From Kutzneria viridogrisea (GTDB taxonomy: Bacteria > Actinomycetota > Actinomycetes > Mycobacteriales > Pseudonocardiaceae), in the NCBI GenBank assembly GCA_014138725.1, contig JACJID010000001.1, positions 1,426,001 to 1,490,000 of the forward strand: a DNA stretch of 64,000 nt, read 5' to 3'. The position numbers were made by a program, and so were the translations under genes. Below the pieces are notes generated by a model. The model saw only the letters and a program-made list of their open reading frames with translations. It was not told the origin of the DNA and ran no database searches. Of the stretch, positions 45,401 through 54,424 are shown in pieces. How positions within the stretch are numbered: the stretch's first letter is position 1; each line of letters opens with the position of its first letter.

Positions 45401-45939
45401 GCCCCCGCGAGGGCGTGTTGTCCGGAATAAACTCCATCGTGCAGCACAGTGTCGCGATCGGACAGACGCACGTCCACGCCACGGAGGTGCTGCGCAGCGT
45501 CGCGCAGCTGGACACGGGCACGCGTCCCGCACCGATCACCTACCAGTACGCCGTTCCCGCCGCCCCGGTCGCTGCCAGGCCCGCGTTGCCCGAGGCCGGG
45601 CCGCAGCCGCTCGTGCCGGACCCCTCGCCGAGGCCGGTGCCGACCCCGCCGCCCCCGCCCAAGCCCGCCGTGGCGCAGGCGCCGACCGTGCGTGCCGCCC
45701 TACTGGAGGTCGTGTCCGAGAAGACCGGGTACCCCACGGACATGCTGGATCCGGCCATGGACGTGGAGGCGGACCTGGGCATCGACTCGATCAAGCGCGT
45801 GGAGATCATGGGCGTGCTGCGCGAGCGGTTCCCCGGCACGGCCAGCGCGGGCCCGGAGAAACTGGCCGAGCTGCGCACCCTGGACGACATCGTGACCTTC
45901 CTGGCCGAGGGCGAGGTGGCGGCAGGCCCAAAAGCCTGA
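42463..45939 (+). CDS. PfaA-like synthase, first half: KS-AT-ACP
   Basis: An 1158-aa protein. The ketosynthase (1-450) has Cys202 in VDAACASSLA, then CHGTGTSVGD and IGHTKAAAGA. The acyltransferase (about 555-865) has Ser656 in LGHSFGELV and fits a malonyl transferase. A long linker and proline-rich hinge follow (about 1040-1078). One ACP (about 1080-1150) has the PUFA-synthase hallmark DLGIDSIKRVEI with Ser1109. Known PfaA proteins carry several tandem ACPs and continue into KR and DH; here there is a single ACP and the KR-DH half is the next gene. ATG 42463 is preceded by GAGGA. It elongates the chain with malonyl units. Confidence 0.92.
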   Translation: MDHHDTAIAIVGLGALYPKAGDLGEFWANVVQARDCIEEVPESHWRVEDHYDPDPAAPDKTYCKRGGFLPEVPFDPLEFGLPPNTLDVTDVLQLLSLVVAKQTLADAGSYDPARTGVVLGVTGANSLTQPLATRLQTPVLKEVVRSCGLSERDAEAIAAKFVSAFAPWEENSFPGMLGNVVAGRIANRFDLGGTNCTVDAACASSLAAVHVAAAELLSGRADLMLTGGCDAENTILMYLCFSKTPAFSRAGVIRPFDESSDGTLIGEGIGMLALKRLADAERDEDRIYAVLRGIGSSSDGRYKSIYAPRKEGQVLALRRAYQHAGFGPEQIGLVECHGTGTSVGDLTELTALREVYGAASSQRQFAAVGSVKSQIGHTKAAAGAASMIKLALALHHRVLPPTINVRRPRAAVDFATSPFYVNTIARPWITDPMRPTRRAALSSFGFGGTNFHCVLEEHDESATAGHPVSRVHVWSAPTPQQLIEVLASGVDGSGPEWPVPAEHARLAVVAGDQSELDAARAEALQRLRAEPGAESFELASAYYRRVAMVRDGWAGKVGALFAGQGSQYVGMGTGTALALPPVRAAFDRASAAFGGPESLGRVVFPPPAFDEATRAEQDAALRRTEFAQPAIGALAVGQYRYLGDSGFVPDGVLGHSFGELVALWAAESLTEEEFTALARARGAAMARRPEDQADPGTMAAVRLGASQVEELLAGRADVFVCNVNSLDQVVVGGGTQAVREFVAQCRASGVGAQELPVAAAFHTKYVAHAVQGFGQAVSEVEVREPKIAVYSNLADGRYGSDVEANRGLLVRQLGEPVQFAARVQDMYADGFRVFVEFGPRGVLSGLVRRILADRPEVVVLTADGGPGTDGDRALKQVAARLLVLGLPLSGLNRHAAPAPPRKAKHTKGMRIALNGVNHVSDDRRRAYRQALDNGYRIEGTAPAAHSAAAEHLAMHRDYLDNQLRIAERLSGVLEREAAQGPREGVLSGINSIVQHSVAIGQTHVHATEVLRSVAQLDTGTRPAPITYQYAVPAAPVAARPALPEAGPQPLVPDPSPRPVPTPPPPPKPAVAQAPTVRAALLEVVSEKTGYPTDMLDPAMDVEADLGIDSIKRVEIMGVLRERFPGTASAGPEKLAELRTLDDIVTFLAEGEVAAGPKA

Positions 45940-45986
45940 TCGGTCGGCTGTCGGCACGCCTGAGCCGACTGCCCGCGCCGGACCGG

Positions 45987-48089
45987 GTGCAGGGCTGCTT
46001 CGCCGCAGACCCGGTGGCGCTGCTGGCCGGTGAACGCGGGCCGCTGGCCGACCTGCTCGCCGAGCGGCTGCGCGCCGAGGGCTGGACCGTCCACACCGGA
46101 CCGGGAGCGGAACGGCTGGACCTGGTGCTGTGGCTGGGCGGCGACCACCTGGCCGATGCCCTGCTCACCGCCAGGGACACGCTGCCGGTACTGAACTCGC
46201 GGCGGCGCACCGCGCTGGTCACCGTCGCACGCCGTGCTGAGGGCAGTGGACTGTCTGGCCTGGTCAAGACGGCCGTGATCGAGACATCTGAATTGTTCGG
46301 CCGTGCCGTGGACCTGCACCCGGAGCTGGCGGTGGACCGTTGCGCCGACTTGGTCCTGGCCGAACTGCACGACTCGCAGGCCGCGCTGACCCACGTCAGC
46401 TACGACGAGGCCGGTCAGCGCTGGCACACCACTGTGGACGGTTCGCCGCGTGCCACCGGTACCGCCGCGCTCACCCCGCAGGACGTGGTCCTCGTGACGG
46501 GCGGGGCGCGCGGCATCACCGCCGACTGCGTGCTCGGACTCGCCAAGCGGTACCGGCCCGCGTTGGTCCTGTTAGGACGGACCAGGCTCGCAGAGGAGCC
46601 CGTTTGGGCACAGGGCGTACCGGAAGACAAGATCAAGCCGGTGATCGCCGCGCGACTGGAGCGGCCCACACCGCGCGAGGTGGAGCCCATCTACCGCGAT
46701 CTGCTGGCCCAGCGGCAGATCCGCGCCACGCTGGCGTCGATCCGTGCTGCTGGGGCGCAAGCCGACTACCTGGCCGTGGACATCACCGACGCCGACGCCG
46801 TGGCCGCCGCACTCGCACCGTACCGTGAGCGGATCACTGGCCTGGTGCACGGCGCGGGCGTGCTCGCCGATCAGCTGATCACCGACAAGACCCGTGCGGA
46901 GATCGAGCGCGTGCTCGCCCCGAAGATCGGCGGGCTGCGTGCCGTGCTCGGTGCGCTGGACGCCGACCGGCTGCGCCACGTGGTGCTGTTCTCCTCGGTG
47001 GCCGGGTTCTTCGGCAACCGCGGCCAGTCCGACTACGCCATGGCCAACGAGCAGCTCAACGCGGAGGCACGCGTGTTCAAGCGAGAGCACCCGGCCGCCT
47101 CGGTCGTGTCGATCAACTGGGGCGCGTGGGCCGGTGGCATGGTCACCCCCGCGCTGCAAAGGATGTTCGCCGAACGCGGGGTCACGCTGATCCCCGTGCA
47201 GGAGGGTGTGCGGCACTTCGTGGAGCAGTTCGCACCCGAACGTCCTGACGACGTGGTGTGCGTGATCGGCCCGAGCACCCCGCTGTCCAGTCCCGCGCCG
47301 AGAAGTGCCGGGGTCACCGTGGTCCGCGACCTGGCCGAGTTGGCCGCGAGCCCGGTGATCACCGACCACGCCATCGGCGGGCTACCCGTGCTGCCCGTGA
47401 CCGTCGCGATCGGCGCCATGCTCAACGCGGTGGCCCGCATCCGTCGGGAACCCTGTGAGCTGGCGGCCTTTTCCGTGCTCAAGGGCGTGGTCTTCACCGA
47501 GCGGAACGAGCGGTTGCGGCTGCGGATCACCGGCAACCACGTGACGGCCCTGGACGAGCGGGACCGCCCGCGCTACCGCGCCGAACTGTCCGCGCCGACC
47601 CAGTGCTGGGCCCCGCCGCTGGCCGAGCTTGGCGCGGGCGAGCCGCTGCCCGTCTACGGTGACGGCACGCTGTTCCACGGCCCCACCCTGCGAGGCCTGC
47701 GGACCCTGCACGAGGACGGCGACCGGCTGGTGATCGGCTGCCAGCTCGCTGACGTGCCGCTCGCCGACGGCGCCTACGCCGCCCCGAACTATTCCCCGGT
47801 GCTGGCCGACCTGTTGTTGCAGGCGGCACTGGTGTGGGTGCGCCGCAGCCGGGGACAGGCCAGCCTGCCGGTGGCCGTCGGGCGGGTCCAGTCCTACGGG
47901 GCGCTGCCGGACGGCGAGCCCTTCGTGATGATCGTCGAGCCGGGACCGCAAGGCGAGTCGCGGGCGCGGTGCACGGTGACGGCCCGCACCCCGCAGGGCG
48001 AGGTGCTGCTGCGCTTCGCCGGGGTGGACCTGGTGTGCAGCACCGCGTTGGGCGAGAAGTTCACCCTGGCCGGGGCAGGTGTGCGATGA
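45987..48089 (+). CDS. PfaA-like synthase, second half: KR-DH
   Basis: A 700-aa protein. Residues 1-165 look like the structural half of a KR. The catalytic KR (about 165-430) has VLVTGGARGITADC and SSVAGFFGNRGQSDYAMANE with the Ser/Tyr/Lys-type active site. The C-terminal part (about 450-690) is a PKS-type dehydratase-like double hot-dog with His461 in ITDHAIGGLPVLP and GDGTLFHGPTLRG, as at the end of PfaA. It reduces and may dehydrate the beta-keto acyl-ACP. The start is uncertain: GTG 45987 has no ribosome site, while the frame is open upstream to the KS-AT-ACP stop, with in-frame CTG codons at 45936 and 45948. Confidence 0.88.
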   Translation: MQGCFAADPVALLAGERGPLADLLAERLRAEGWTVHTGPGAERLDLVLWLGGDHLADALLTARDTLPVLNSRRRTALVTVARRAEGSGLSGLVKTAVIETSELFGRAVDLHPELAVDRCADLVLAELHDSQAALTHVSYDEAGQRWHTTVDGSPRATGTAALTPQDVVLVTGGARGITADCVLGLAKRYRPALVLLGRTRLAEEPVWAQGVPEDKIKPVIAARLERPTPREVEPIYRDLLAQRQIRATLASIRAAGAQADYLAVDITDADAVAAALAPYRERITGLVHGAGVLADQLITDKTRAEIERVLAPKIGGLRAVLGALDADRLRHVVLFSSVAGFFGNRGQSDYAMANEQLNAEARVFKREHPAASVVSINWGAWAGGMVTPALQRMFAERGVTLIPVQEGVRHFVEQFAPERPDDVVCVIGPSTPLSSPAPRSAGVTVVRDLAELAASPVITDHAIGGLPVLPVTVAIGAMLNAVARIRREPCELAAFSVLKGVVFTERNERLRLRITGNHVTALDERDRPRYRAELSAPTQCWAPPLAELGAGEPLPVYGDGTLFHGPTLRGLRTLHEDGDRLVIGCQLADVPLADGAYAAPNYSPVLADLLLQAALVWVRRSRGQASLPVAVGRVQSYGALPDGEPFVMIVEPGPQGESRARCTVTARTPQGEVLLRFAGVDLVCSTALGEKFTLAGAGVR

Positions 48090-51000
48090 AGATCGCCATC
48101 GTCGGGCTGGGCTGCCTGCTGCCGGGTGCCGACAACCCCGAGCAGTTCTGGGCCAACCTGGTGGCAGGCGCCGACCTCCGCACGGACGGCGGCCCGGACC
48201 AGTTCGGCACCAGCCCGGAAGTACCCGGCGGCTGGGGTGATGCCGAGCACCGGATCACCGCGGTACGAGGCGGTTTCGTGCGCGACCCCGAGCCGGACCC
48301 GGCTGTGGCAGGGCTGGGGCGAGTCGCCCAGTGGCCGCTGTACGTGGCCCGTCAGGCGCTGGCCGACGCCGGGATCACCGAGCTGGACCGTACCGGAATC
48401 GTGCTGGGCAACTACGCTTTCCCCACCGAGCAGTCGTGCAAGATCGCGGTGCCGCTGCTGCACGGCGCGGTGGCGGAAGGCTTGCGCCGAGCGGGAATCC
48501 CCGCCGGAGAGTCGCAAAAGTCCGAAGTGGACAAGCGAAACCTGAGACCGTTCGGGCTGCCGGTGCAGGTGGTCGGCGACGCGCTGGGGCTGGGCGGTCC
48601 GCGCCTGGCGCTGGAGGCCGCGTGCTCCTCGGCCCTGTACAGCCTGGCTCTGGCCCGGGACTACCTGGCCACCGGCCTGGCCGAGGTGATGATCGCGGGC
48701 GCCGTGTGCGCCCCGGACCCGCTGCTGATCCACCTGTCCTTCTCCGACCTGCACGCCTATCCCGCCAACGGGATCAGCCAGCCCTTCGACCGGCGCTCCA
48801 CCGGGATCGTCACCGGCCAGGGCGCGGGCGTGTTCGTGGTCAAGCGGCTGGCCGACGCGGTGCGGGACGGGGACCGGATCCACGCCGTGATCGAGTCGAT
48901 CGGCCTGAGCAACGACGGCGCGGGCCGACACCTGTTGGCGCCCAACGCCTCCGGCCAGGTCGACACCTACCGGCGGGCCTACGCCCACAGCGCGCCCGTG
49001 GACTACATCGAATGCCATGCGACCGGTACGCCGCTGGGCGACGCCGTGGAACTGCGCGGGCTCACCGAGTTCTTCGGCGCGGACCTGCCGCTGCTCGGCT
49101 CGGTCAAGGGCAACCTGGGCCACCTGCTCACCGTCGCCGGGTTCACCAGCATGCTCAAGGTGATCCTCGCCATGCGCCACGGGGTGCTGCCCGCCACGCC
49201 CTGCGTCAGCGAGCCGATCACCGACCGCGTGCTGCACACCGAACGGCCCTGGCACGGGCCACGTCGTGCCGGGGTGTCGGCGTTCGGCTTCGGCGGCACC
49301 AACGCGCACGCCGTGCTCGCCGCTTCCGCCTCACCGCAGGCCGAGGAACAGCCAGTACTCCCCAAGTTGGCGGTCGCCGGGGTCGGCGCGAAGCTGTGTG
49401 CGGACGACCTGGGACAGGCCGTGCGCACGGCCACGCCCGCGCTGCGCTCGCGCCCGGAGGGCCGGTGGTACGGGCTGCCCGGTCCCGAGCACGGCCCCGC
49501 CGGGTACCTGACCGATGCCGAGGTGGACCTCGCGGCGTACCGGATCCCGCCCGCGGAGTTCGCGCAGCTCAACCCGCAGCACGCCGTCCTGTTCGAGGCG
49601 GCCGAGACCGCGCTGACCGAGGCCGGGTACCCGCCGCCCGCCCCGGGCAGCCGCACGGAGGACCTCCAGCCCGCACGGGTGGCCGTGGTCGTGGTGATGG
49701 AGATGGAACCTCGGACGCACACGCACCGGGCCCGGTTCGACATCGGGGCGTACGTGCGGGCCGAGTGCGCGCGGACCGGCACCCACCTCGGTGACGAGGC
49801 GCTGGACCGCTTGGAGGCCGGGGTCCGGGGAGCCGTGCACGAGCCGTTGGGGGCGAACGAGGTGCTGTCCCACATCGGCAACGTGGTGGCGAGCCGGATC
49901 TCGGCCTCCCGCAACCTCACCGGACCGGCGTTCACCATCGCCTCGGCGGACCACGCGCTGGAGGTGGCCGGGCTGCTGCTGCTCGACCCGAGTGTGGAGG
50001 CTGTGCTCCTCGGTGCCGTGGACCTGGCCTGCGGGGTGGAGAACGTGCTGACCAGCACCGCTTCCGGGCCGCTGGGCGACGGGGCGGCGGCGGTCGTTCT
50101 CACGCGCGAGGGCGGCGTCACGATCGACGCCATCGCCAGTACCGCTGCGGAAGCGCTCGCCCGCGCCGGTGTGCGGCCCGAGGACGTGGACTACCTGGAG
50201 GTCGGTGGCGAACTGCCCGTGTCTGCGTACCAGTCCGAAGTAGACGAACCGACCTGTGTCGTGGGCAGCTTGTTCCCGATCGTCGGCGACACGCGGTTGT
50301 GCGGCCCACTCGCCGCTCTGGTCAAGGTGGTCCAGTGCCTGCGCGCTGCCGAACTGCCGCCCACTCCGGCCGGTCTGGACCTGGCTGGCACGACCGGAAC
50401 CCCGTGGTGCCGCCTGGAAGCGCCCCAGCCCTGGCTGCGCCGTGCCGATCGCCCACGACGGGTGGCCGCCATCAGTTGTGGAGCCTCCCACCTCGTGCTG
50501 TCCGCCGACTACGTGGCGGCCAAGCCCGAGCCAGTGGGGTTGATCCTCACGCTGTCCGGCGACACCGGCGCCGAGTTGGCCGCTGCCGCCGCAGGTGCTG
50601 TGTCCGAACTGGACAGTGGACGTGAGCCGATTGCGCTCTGCCGGTCGGCCACGCGTGGCAAGCGGTTCACAGCCGTGCTGGTCGCCGCGAGCGGTGCTCG
50701 CCTGCGCGAGGAGTTGGTTCTCGCGCAACGGGACCTGCCCGAGGTGATCGCCAGCGCGGGCGAGTGGAGCACCCCGTCAGGCAGCTACTGCACGGGCCGC
50801 CCGCTGGGGTCCGAGGGCCGGGTCGCCTTCGTGTACCCCGGTGCGTTCACGAGCTATCCCGGTGCGGGACGTGACCTGTTCCGGCTGTTCCCAGAACTGC
50901 TCACGCCGGAACTTGACACCGACCGGTTCAAGCACGCCGCCCTGTACCCGCGCTCCCGTGACGGCATGGACCGCCGCGCCCTGCTCAGGCACGAAGCCCA

Positions 51001-54000
51001 GTTGCAGGAACAGATCCCGGTGATGCTGGCGGCAGGCACGAACTTCGCCGTGCTGCACACCCGACTGCTGCGCGACGTGCTCGGCGTGCGGCCAAACGGC
51101 GGATTCGGTTACAGCCTAGGCGAGAGCACGATGTTGTTCGCGCTGGGACTGTGGGACGACTCGGCCCGTGACGACAGCGACCTGGTGGCGACCCGCCTGT
51201 TCCGCGACCAGCTCACCGGCCGCAAGGAAATGGTCCGCAAGGCGTGGGGCATCGCCGACTCGGTGCCCGACAACGAGGTGTGGGCCACCCATGTGCTGCT
51301 GACCAGCGCGGACGCCGTGCACACCGCCGCTGAGGACCTGGACAGGGTGTACCTGACGCACATCAACACGCCGACCGAGGTGGTCGTGTCCGGGGACCCG
51401 GCGCAGTGCCGCGAGCTGATCAGCCGTATCGGCTGCCAGGCCGCCAAGGCCCCGGCGAACCACGTGATGCACTGCCCGATCGTCGGACCCGCGCTGGCCG
51501 AACTCGCCGAGCTGAACACGTTCCCGTTGACCGGCAAGCCTGTCGAGGCCGAACTTCTGTCCACTTTCGACTACGAGCGGATCGAGGCCGCGGACTCCGC
51601 TGAGCTGGCCGAGAACATCGCCTGGACCCTGCGCAGCCCGATCGACTTCGTGCGACTGGTGAGGACCGCCCACGAGCGCGGGTTCCGCTACTTCGTGGAG
51701 GTCGGACCGGGCGCCACCTGCACGCGCTGGATCACCGAGACCCTGGCTGGCGGCGAGTTCGCCGCGGTGTCGGTGGACCGGCGCGGGGCCAGTACCGGGA
51801 CCACGCTGGCACCGGCCCTGGCCCGGCTGATCAGCCACGGAGTCCCGGTGGACCTGCGTCGGCTGCTCGGCGAGCCGCGACCGCGGCGGATCACCCACTG
51901 CGTCCAGGTCGGCGGGGAGTCGCTGGTCGACCGCGTGCACCGGGCCGCGAGTGGCCTCACTCCCACCGGCGCGAACTCGATCGCCAGCACCCTCGCGCAG
52001 GCACACCGGGCCGCACTGCGGGCGCACGCCGCGGTGCAGTTCGAGGCGCTGGACAGTTTGGAGCGGCGCGCGATCTGGGAGGAGGCGGAACTGCTGGAGT
52101 TCGCCCGCGGCGAGGTCGGCAAGGTGTTCGGCCCGGACTACGCGGTGATCGACACCTACCCGAGCCGGGTCCGGCTGCCCGAACCGCCCTACCTGTTCGT
52201 CAGCAGGGTCACCGAGTTGCGCGGCAGGACCGGCCACTTCGAGCCGTCCGCGATTACCACCGAGTACGACCTCCCACACGATGCCTGGTACACAGTGGAC
52301 GGTCTGGTTCCGTGCGCGGTGACGATTGAGGCGGGTCAGTGCGACCTGCTGCTGATCAGCTATCTGGGCATCGACTTCCGCAACCGGGGCGAGCGTTTCT
52401 ACCGGCTGTTGGACAGCAGGCTGGTCTTCCGCGGCGGGCTGCCGCGCGCCGGGCAGACCCTGCGCTACGAGATCACGATCGACCGCTTCGTCTGGAGCGG
52501 GGATACCATGCTGTTCTTCTTCAGCTACCAGTGTTTCGCCGACGGTGAGCTGATCCTGGAGCTACTCGACGCCTGCGCCGGGTTCTTCACCACCGCGGAG
52601 CTGGAGAACTCCGTGGGCGTGGTGCCCAGCGCCGCCGACCGCGGTCGACGCGCGGCGATGACCCGTGCCTGGTTCACCCCGCTGGCCAGGACCGGGCGTA
52701 CCGAGCTGTCCGCCGAGGACCTCGCGCTGCTGGCCGAGGGCAGGCTGGGGGAGGTGTTCGGGCCGCGGTGGGACCAGCGCGAGGACGGCTGCAACAGCTC
52801 GATCCGGCTGCCCGGCCAGATGCTGCGCATGATCGACGAGGTCACCTCGATCGACCGGCTCGGCGGCCCGCGCGGTCTGGGCGAGCTGTCCGCCGTCACG
52901 AAGCTGGACCCGCAGGGCTGGTACTTCCGTTGCCACTTCGCCGGGGACCCGGTGCTGGCGGGGTCGCTGGTCGCCGAGGGCGGGGTGCAGCTGCTCCAGG
53001 TGTACGCGATGTACCTCGGGATGCACCTGGTGCTGCCCGACGCGGAGTTCCAGTCCGTGCCGGGGCTGGAGACCGAGGTCAAGGTGCGCGGGCAGATCAC
53101 CCCGGCCACCCGGCGCATCCGCTACCAGGTGGAGATCACCGGGCTGAGCATGCTGCCCCGGCCCACGGTGATCGCCGACATCGCCGTGTACGACGGGGAG
53201 CGAGCGGTGATCAGCATGCGCGAGTTCGGCGTGCAGGTCAGGGAGAAGCCGGGCACCCCGTACCGGCCCGGCCCGGGCGGGGTGCCGCCGTTCCTGGGCA
53301 GGCGCAACCACCGAGGCGAGCCCGCGCTGATCAACGAACTGCACCTGGCGCACGCCGCCAAGGGCGATCTCGGCACCGCCATGGGCCCCGAGTTCGACGT
53401 GTACCGGCACCGCCGCGCCCCGTACATCCCGAACGGGGACTTCCGCTTCGTGGACCGGATCATGCTACTGGACGGGGTGCGCGGCAGGCTCACCCCCGGC
53501 GCGCGCATGCACACCGAGTACGACTGCCCGCCGGAGGCCTGGTACTTCGCGGACAACTCCGCGCCGGAGCTGCCCAACTGCGTGCACATGGAGACCTCTT
53601 TGCAGGCCGCGATCCTGCTGGGCTACTACCTCGGGGCCACTGTGGACAGTCCCGAGCAGGAGTACCGCATCCGCAACCTGGACGGGCAGGCTGAACTGGT
53701 CAAGCGGATCGACCTGAGGGGCAGGACGATCCGGCACGAGTCGGTGCTGCTGTCCAGCCAAGCGGTCACCGGCACTGTCCTGCAACGCTTCCGCTACGAG
53801 CTCTCCGCTGACGGTGAGGTGTTCTACGTGGGCGAGTCGCTGTTCGGCTACTTCACCGAGCAGGCGCTGGGTAACCAGGTGGGCCTGCCCGGCGAACTGC
53901 CCGAACTGACCGGCTCGCGCACCCTCCCGGTACGGAGCGAGGACCGCTGGTTCAGCCCGGACCCGAAGACGGGGCTGCGCCTGGCCGACGGGCACCTGCG

Positions 54001-54424
54001 CCTGGTGGACGAGGTGGACCTGGTCGAGGACGGTGGCCTGCACGGCAAGGGCTACCTGCGCGGACGACGCCGGATCTCCCGCGCCGACTGGTACTTCGAC
54101 TGCCACTTCCACCGCGACCCGGTGATGCCCGGCTCGCTGGGGGTGGAGGCGGTGATCCAGGGCCTTCAGGTGCTGATCATCGAGACCGGGCTCGCCGAAG
54201 GCTTCGACAACGCGGTGTTCGCGGTACCGCGGGGTGTGCCGATGAGCTGGAAGTACCGGGGACAGATCCTGCCCACCGACGAGCTGATGGTGTTCGACCT
54301 GCACGTGCGCGAGGTGCGCACCGAGCCGGACCGGCTGCTGGTGGTCGCCGACGCGAACGTCTGGCGCGGCAGTGGGCCGCGCATCTACGAGCTCACCGAC
54401 GTCGCGGTGGAGGTAAGGCGATGA
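48086..54424 (+). CDS. PfaC/PfaB-like synthase: KS-CLF-AT-DH-DH
   Basis: A 2112-aa protein from ATG 48086 (ATGA overlap). The KS (1-415) has Cys180 in LEAACSSALYS, His311 in ECHATGTPLG and GNLGHLLTVAG. A chain-length-factor-like KS (about 480-830) reads TIASADHA where the Cys should be. An acyltransferase of PfaB type (about 905-1230) has Ser1010 in GYSLGE. Four FabA-like hot-dog folds fill 1320-2112: the second has WYFRCHFAGDPVLAGS (His1617), the fourth WYFDCHFHRDPVMPGS (His2007), while the first and third lack that His and are structural partners. This gives two double-hot-dog dehydratase/isomerases. The order matches the myxobacterial and thraustochytrid KS-CLF-AT-DH arrangement without a terminal AGPAT. 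Confidence 0.92.
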   Translation: MKIAIVGLGCLLPGADNPEQFWANLVAGADLRTDGGPDQFGTSPEVPGGWGDAEHRITAVRGGFVRDPEPDPAVAGLGRVAQWPLYVARQALADAGITELDRTGIVLGNYAFPTEQSCKIAVPLLHGAVAEGLRRAGIPAGESQKSEVDKRNLRPFGLPVQVVGDALGLGGPRLALEAACSSALYSLALARDYLATGLAEVMIAGAVCAPDPLLIHLSFSDLHAYPANGISQPFDRRSTGIVTGQGAGVFVVKRLADAVRDGDRIHAVIESIGLSNDGAGRHLLAPNASGQVDTYRRAYAHSAPVDYIECHATGTPLGDAVELRGLTEFFGADLPLLGSVKGNLGHLLTVAGFTSMLKVILAMRHGVLPATPCVSEPITDRVLHTERPWHGPRRAGVSAFGFGGTNAHAVLAASASPQAEEQPVLPKLAVAGVGAKLCADDLGQAVRTATPALRSRPEGRWYGLPGPEHGPAGYLTDAEVDLAAYRIPPAEFAQLNPQHAVLFEAAETALTEAGYPPPAPGSRTEDLQPARVAVVVVMEMEPRTHTHRARFDIGAYVRAECARTGTHLGDEALDRLEAGVRGAVHEPLGANEVLSHIGNVVASRISASRNLTGPAFTIASADHALEVAGLLLLDPSVEAVLLGAVDLACGVENVLTSTASGPLGDGAAAVVLTREGGVTIDAIASTAAEALARAGVRPEDVDYLEVGGELPVSAYQSEVDEPTCVVGSLFPIVGDTRLCGPLAALVKVVQCLRAAELPPTPAGLDLAGTTGTPWCRLEAPQPWLRRADRPRRVAAISCGASHLVLSADYVAAKPEPVGLILTLSGDTGAELAAAAAGAVSELDSGREPIALCRSATRGKRFTAVLVAASGARLREELVLAQRDLPEVIASAGEWSTPSGSYCTGRPLGSEGRVAFVYPGAFTSYPGAGRDLFRLFPELLTPELDTDRFKHAALYPRSRDGMDRRALLRHEAQLQEQIPVMLAAGTNFAVLHTRLLRDVLGVRPNGGFGYSLGESTMLFALGLWDDSARDDSDLVATRLFRDQLTGRKEMVRKAWGIADSVPDNEVWATHVLLTSADAVHTAAEDLDRVYLTHINTPTEVVVSGDPAQCRELISRIGCQAAKAPANHVMHCPIVGPALAELAELNTFPLTGKPVEAELLSTFDYERIEAADSAELAENIAWTLRSPIDFVRLVRTAHERGFRYFVEVGPGATCTRWITETLAGGEFAAVSVDRRGASTGTTLAPALARLISHGVPVDLRRLLGEPRPRRITHCVQVGGESLVDRVHRAASGLTPTGANSIASTLAQAHRAALRAHAAVQFEALDSLERRAIWEEAELLEFARGEVGKVFGPDYAVIDTYPSRVRLPEPPYLFVSRVTELRGRTGHFEPSAITTEYDLPHDAWYTVDGLVPCAVTIEAGQCDLLLISYLGIDFRNRGERFYRLLDSRLVFRGGLPRAGQTLRYEITIDRFVWSGDTMLFFFSYQCFADGELILELLDACAGFFTTAELENSVGVVPSAADRGRRAAMTRAWFTPLARTGRTELSAEDLALLAEGRLGEVFGPRWDQREDGCNSSIRLPGQMLRMIDEVTSIDRLGGPRGLGELSAVTKLDPQGWYFRCHFAGDPVLAGSLVAEGGVQLLQVYAMYLGMHLVLPDAEFQSVPGLETEVKVRGQITPATRRIRYQVEITGLSMLPRPTVIADIAVYDGERAVISMREFGVQVREKPGTPYRPGPGGVPPFLGRRNHRGEPALINELHLAHAAKGDLGTAMGPEFDVYRHRRAPYIPNGDFRFVDRIMLLDGVRGRLTPGARMHTEYDCPPEAWYFADNSAPELPNCVHMETSLQAAILLGYYLGATVDSPEQEYRIRNLDGQAELVKRIDLRGRTIRHESVLLSSQAVTGTVLQRFRYELSADGEVFYVGESLFGYFTEQALGNQVGLPGELPELTGSRTLPVRSEDRWFSPDPKTGLRLADGHLRLVDEVDLVEDGGLHGKGYLRGRRRISRADWYFDCHFHRDPVMPGSLGVEAVIQGLQVLIIETGLAEGFDNAVFAVPRGVPMSWKYRGQILPTDELMVFDLHVREVRTEPDRLLVVADANVWRGSGPRIYELTDVAVEVRR

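Noticed and set aside
48086..54424. Reading the large KS protein as an enediyne or iterative type I PKS
   Set aside because: The KS-CLF-AT-FabA-like DH order, the DLGIDSIKRVEI ACP in the partner protein and PfaD all indicate a PUFA-synthase-type system.
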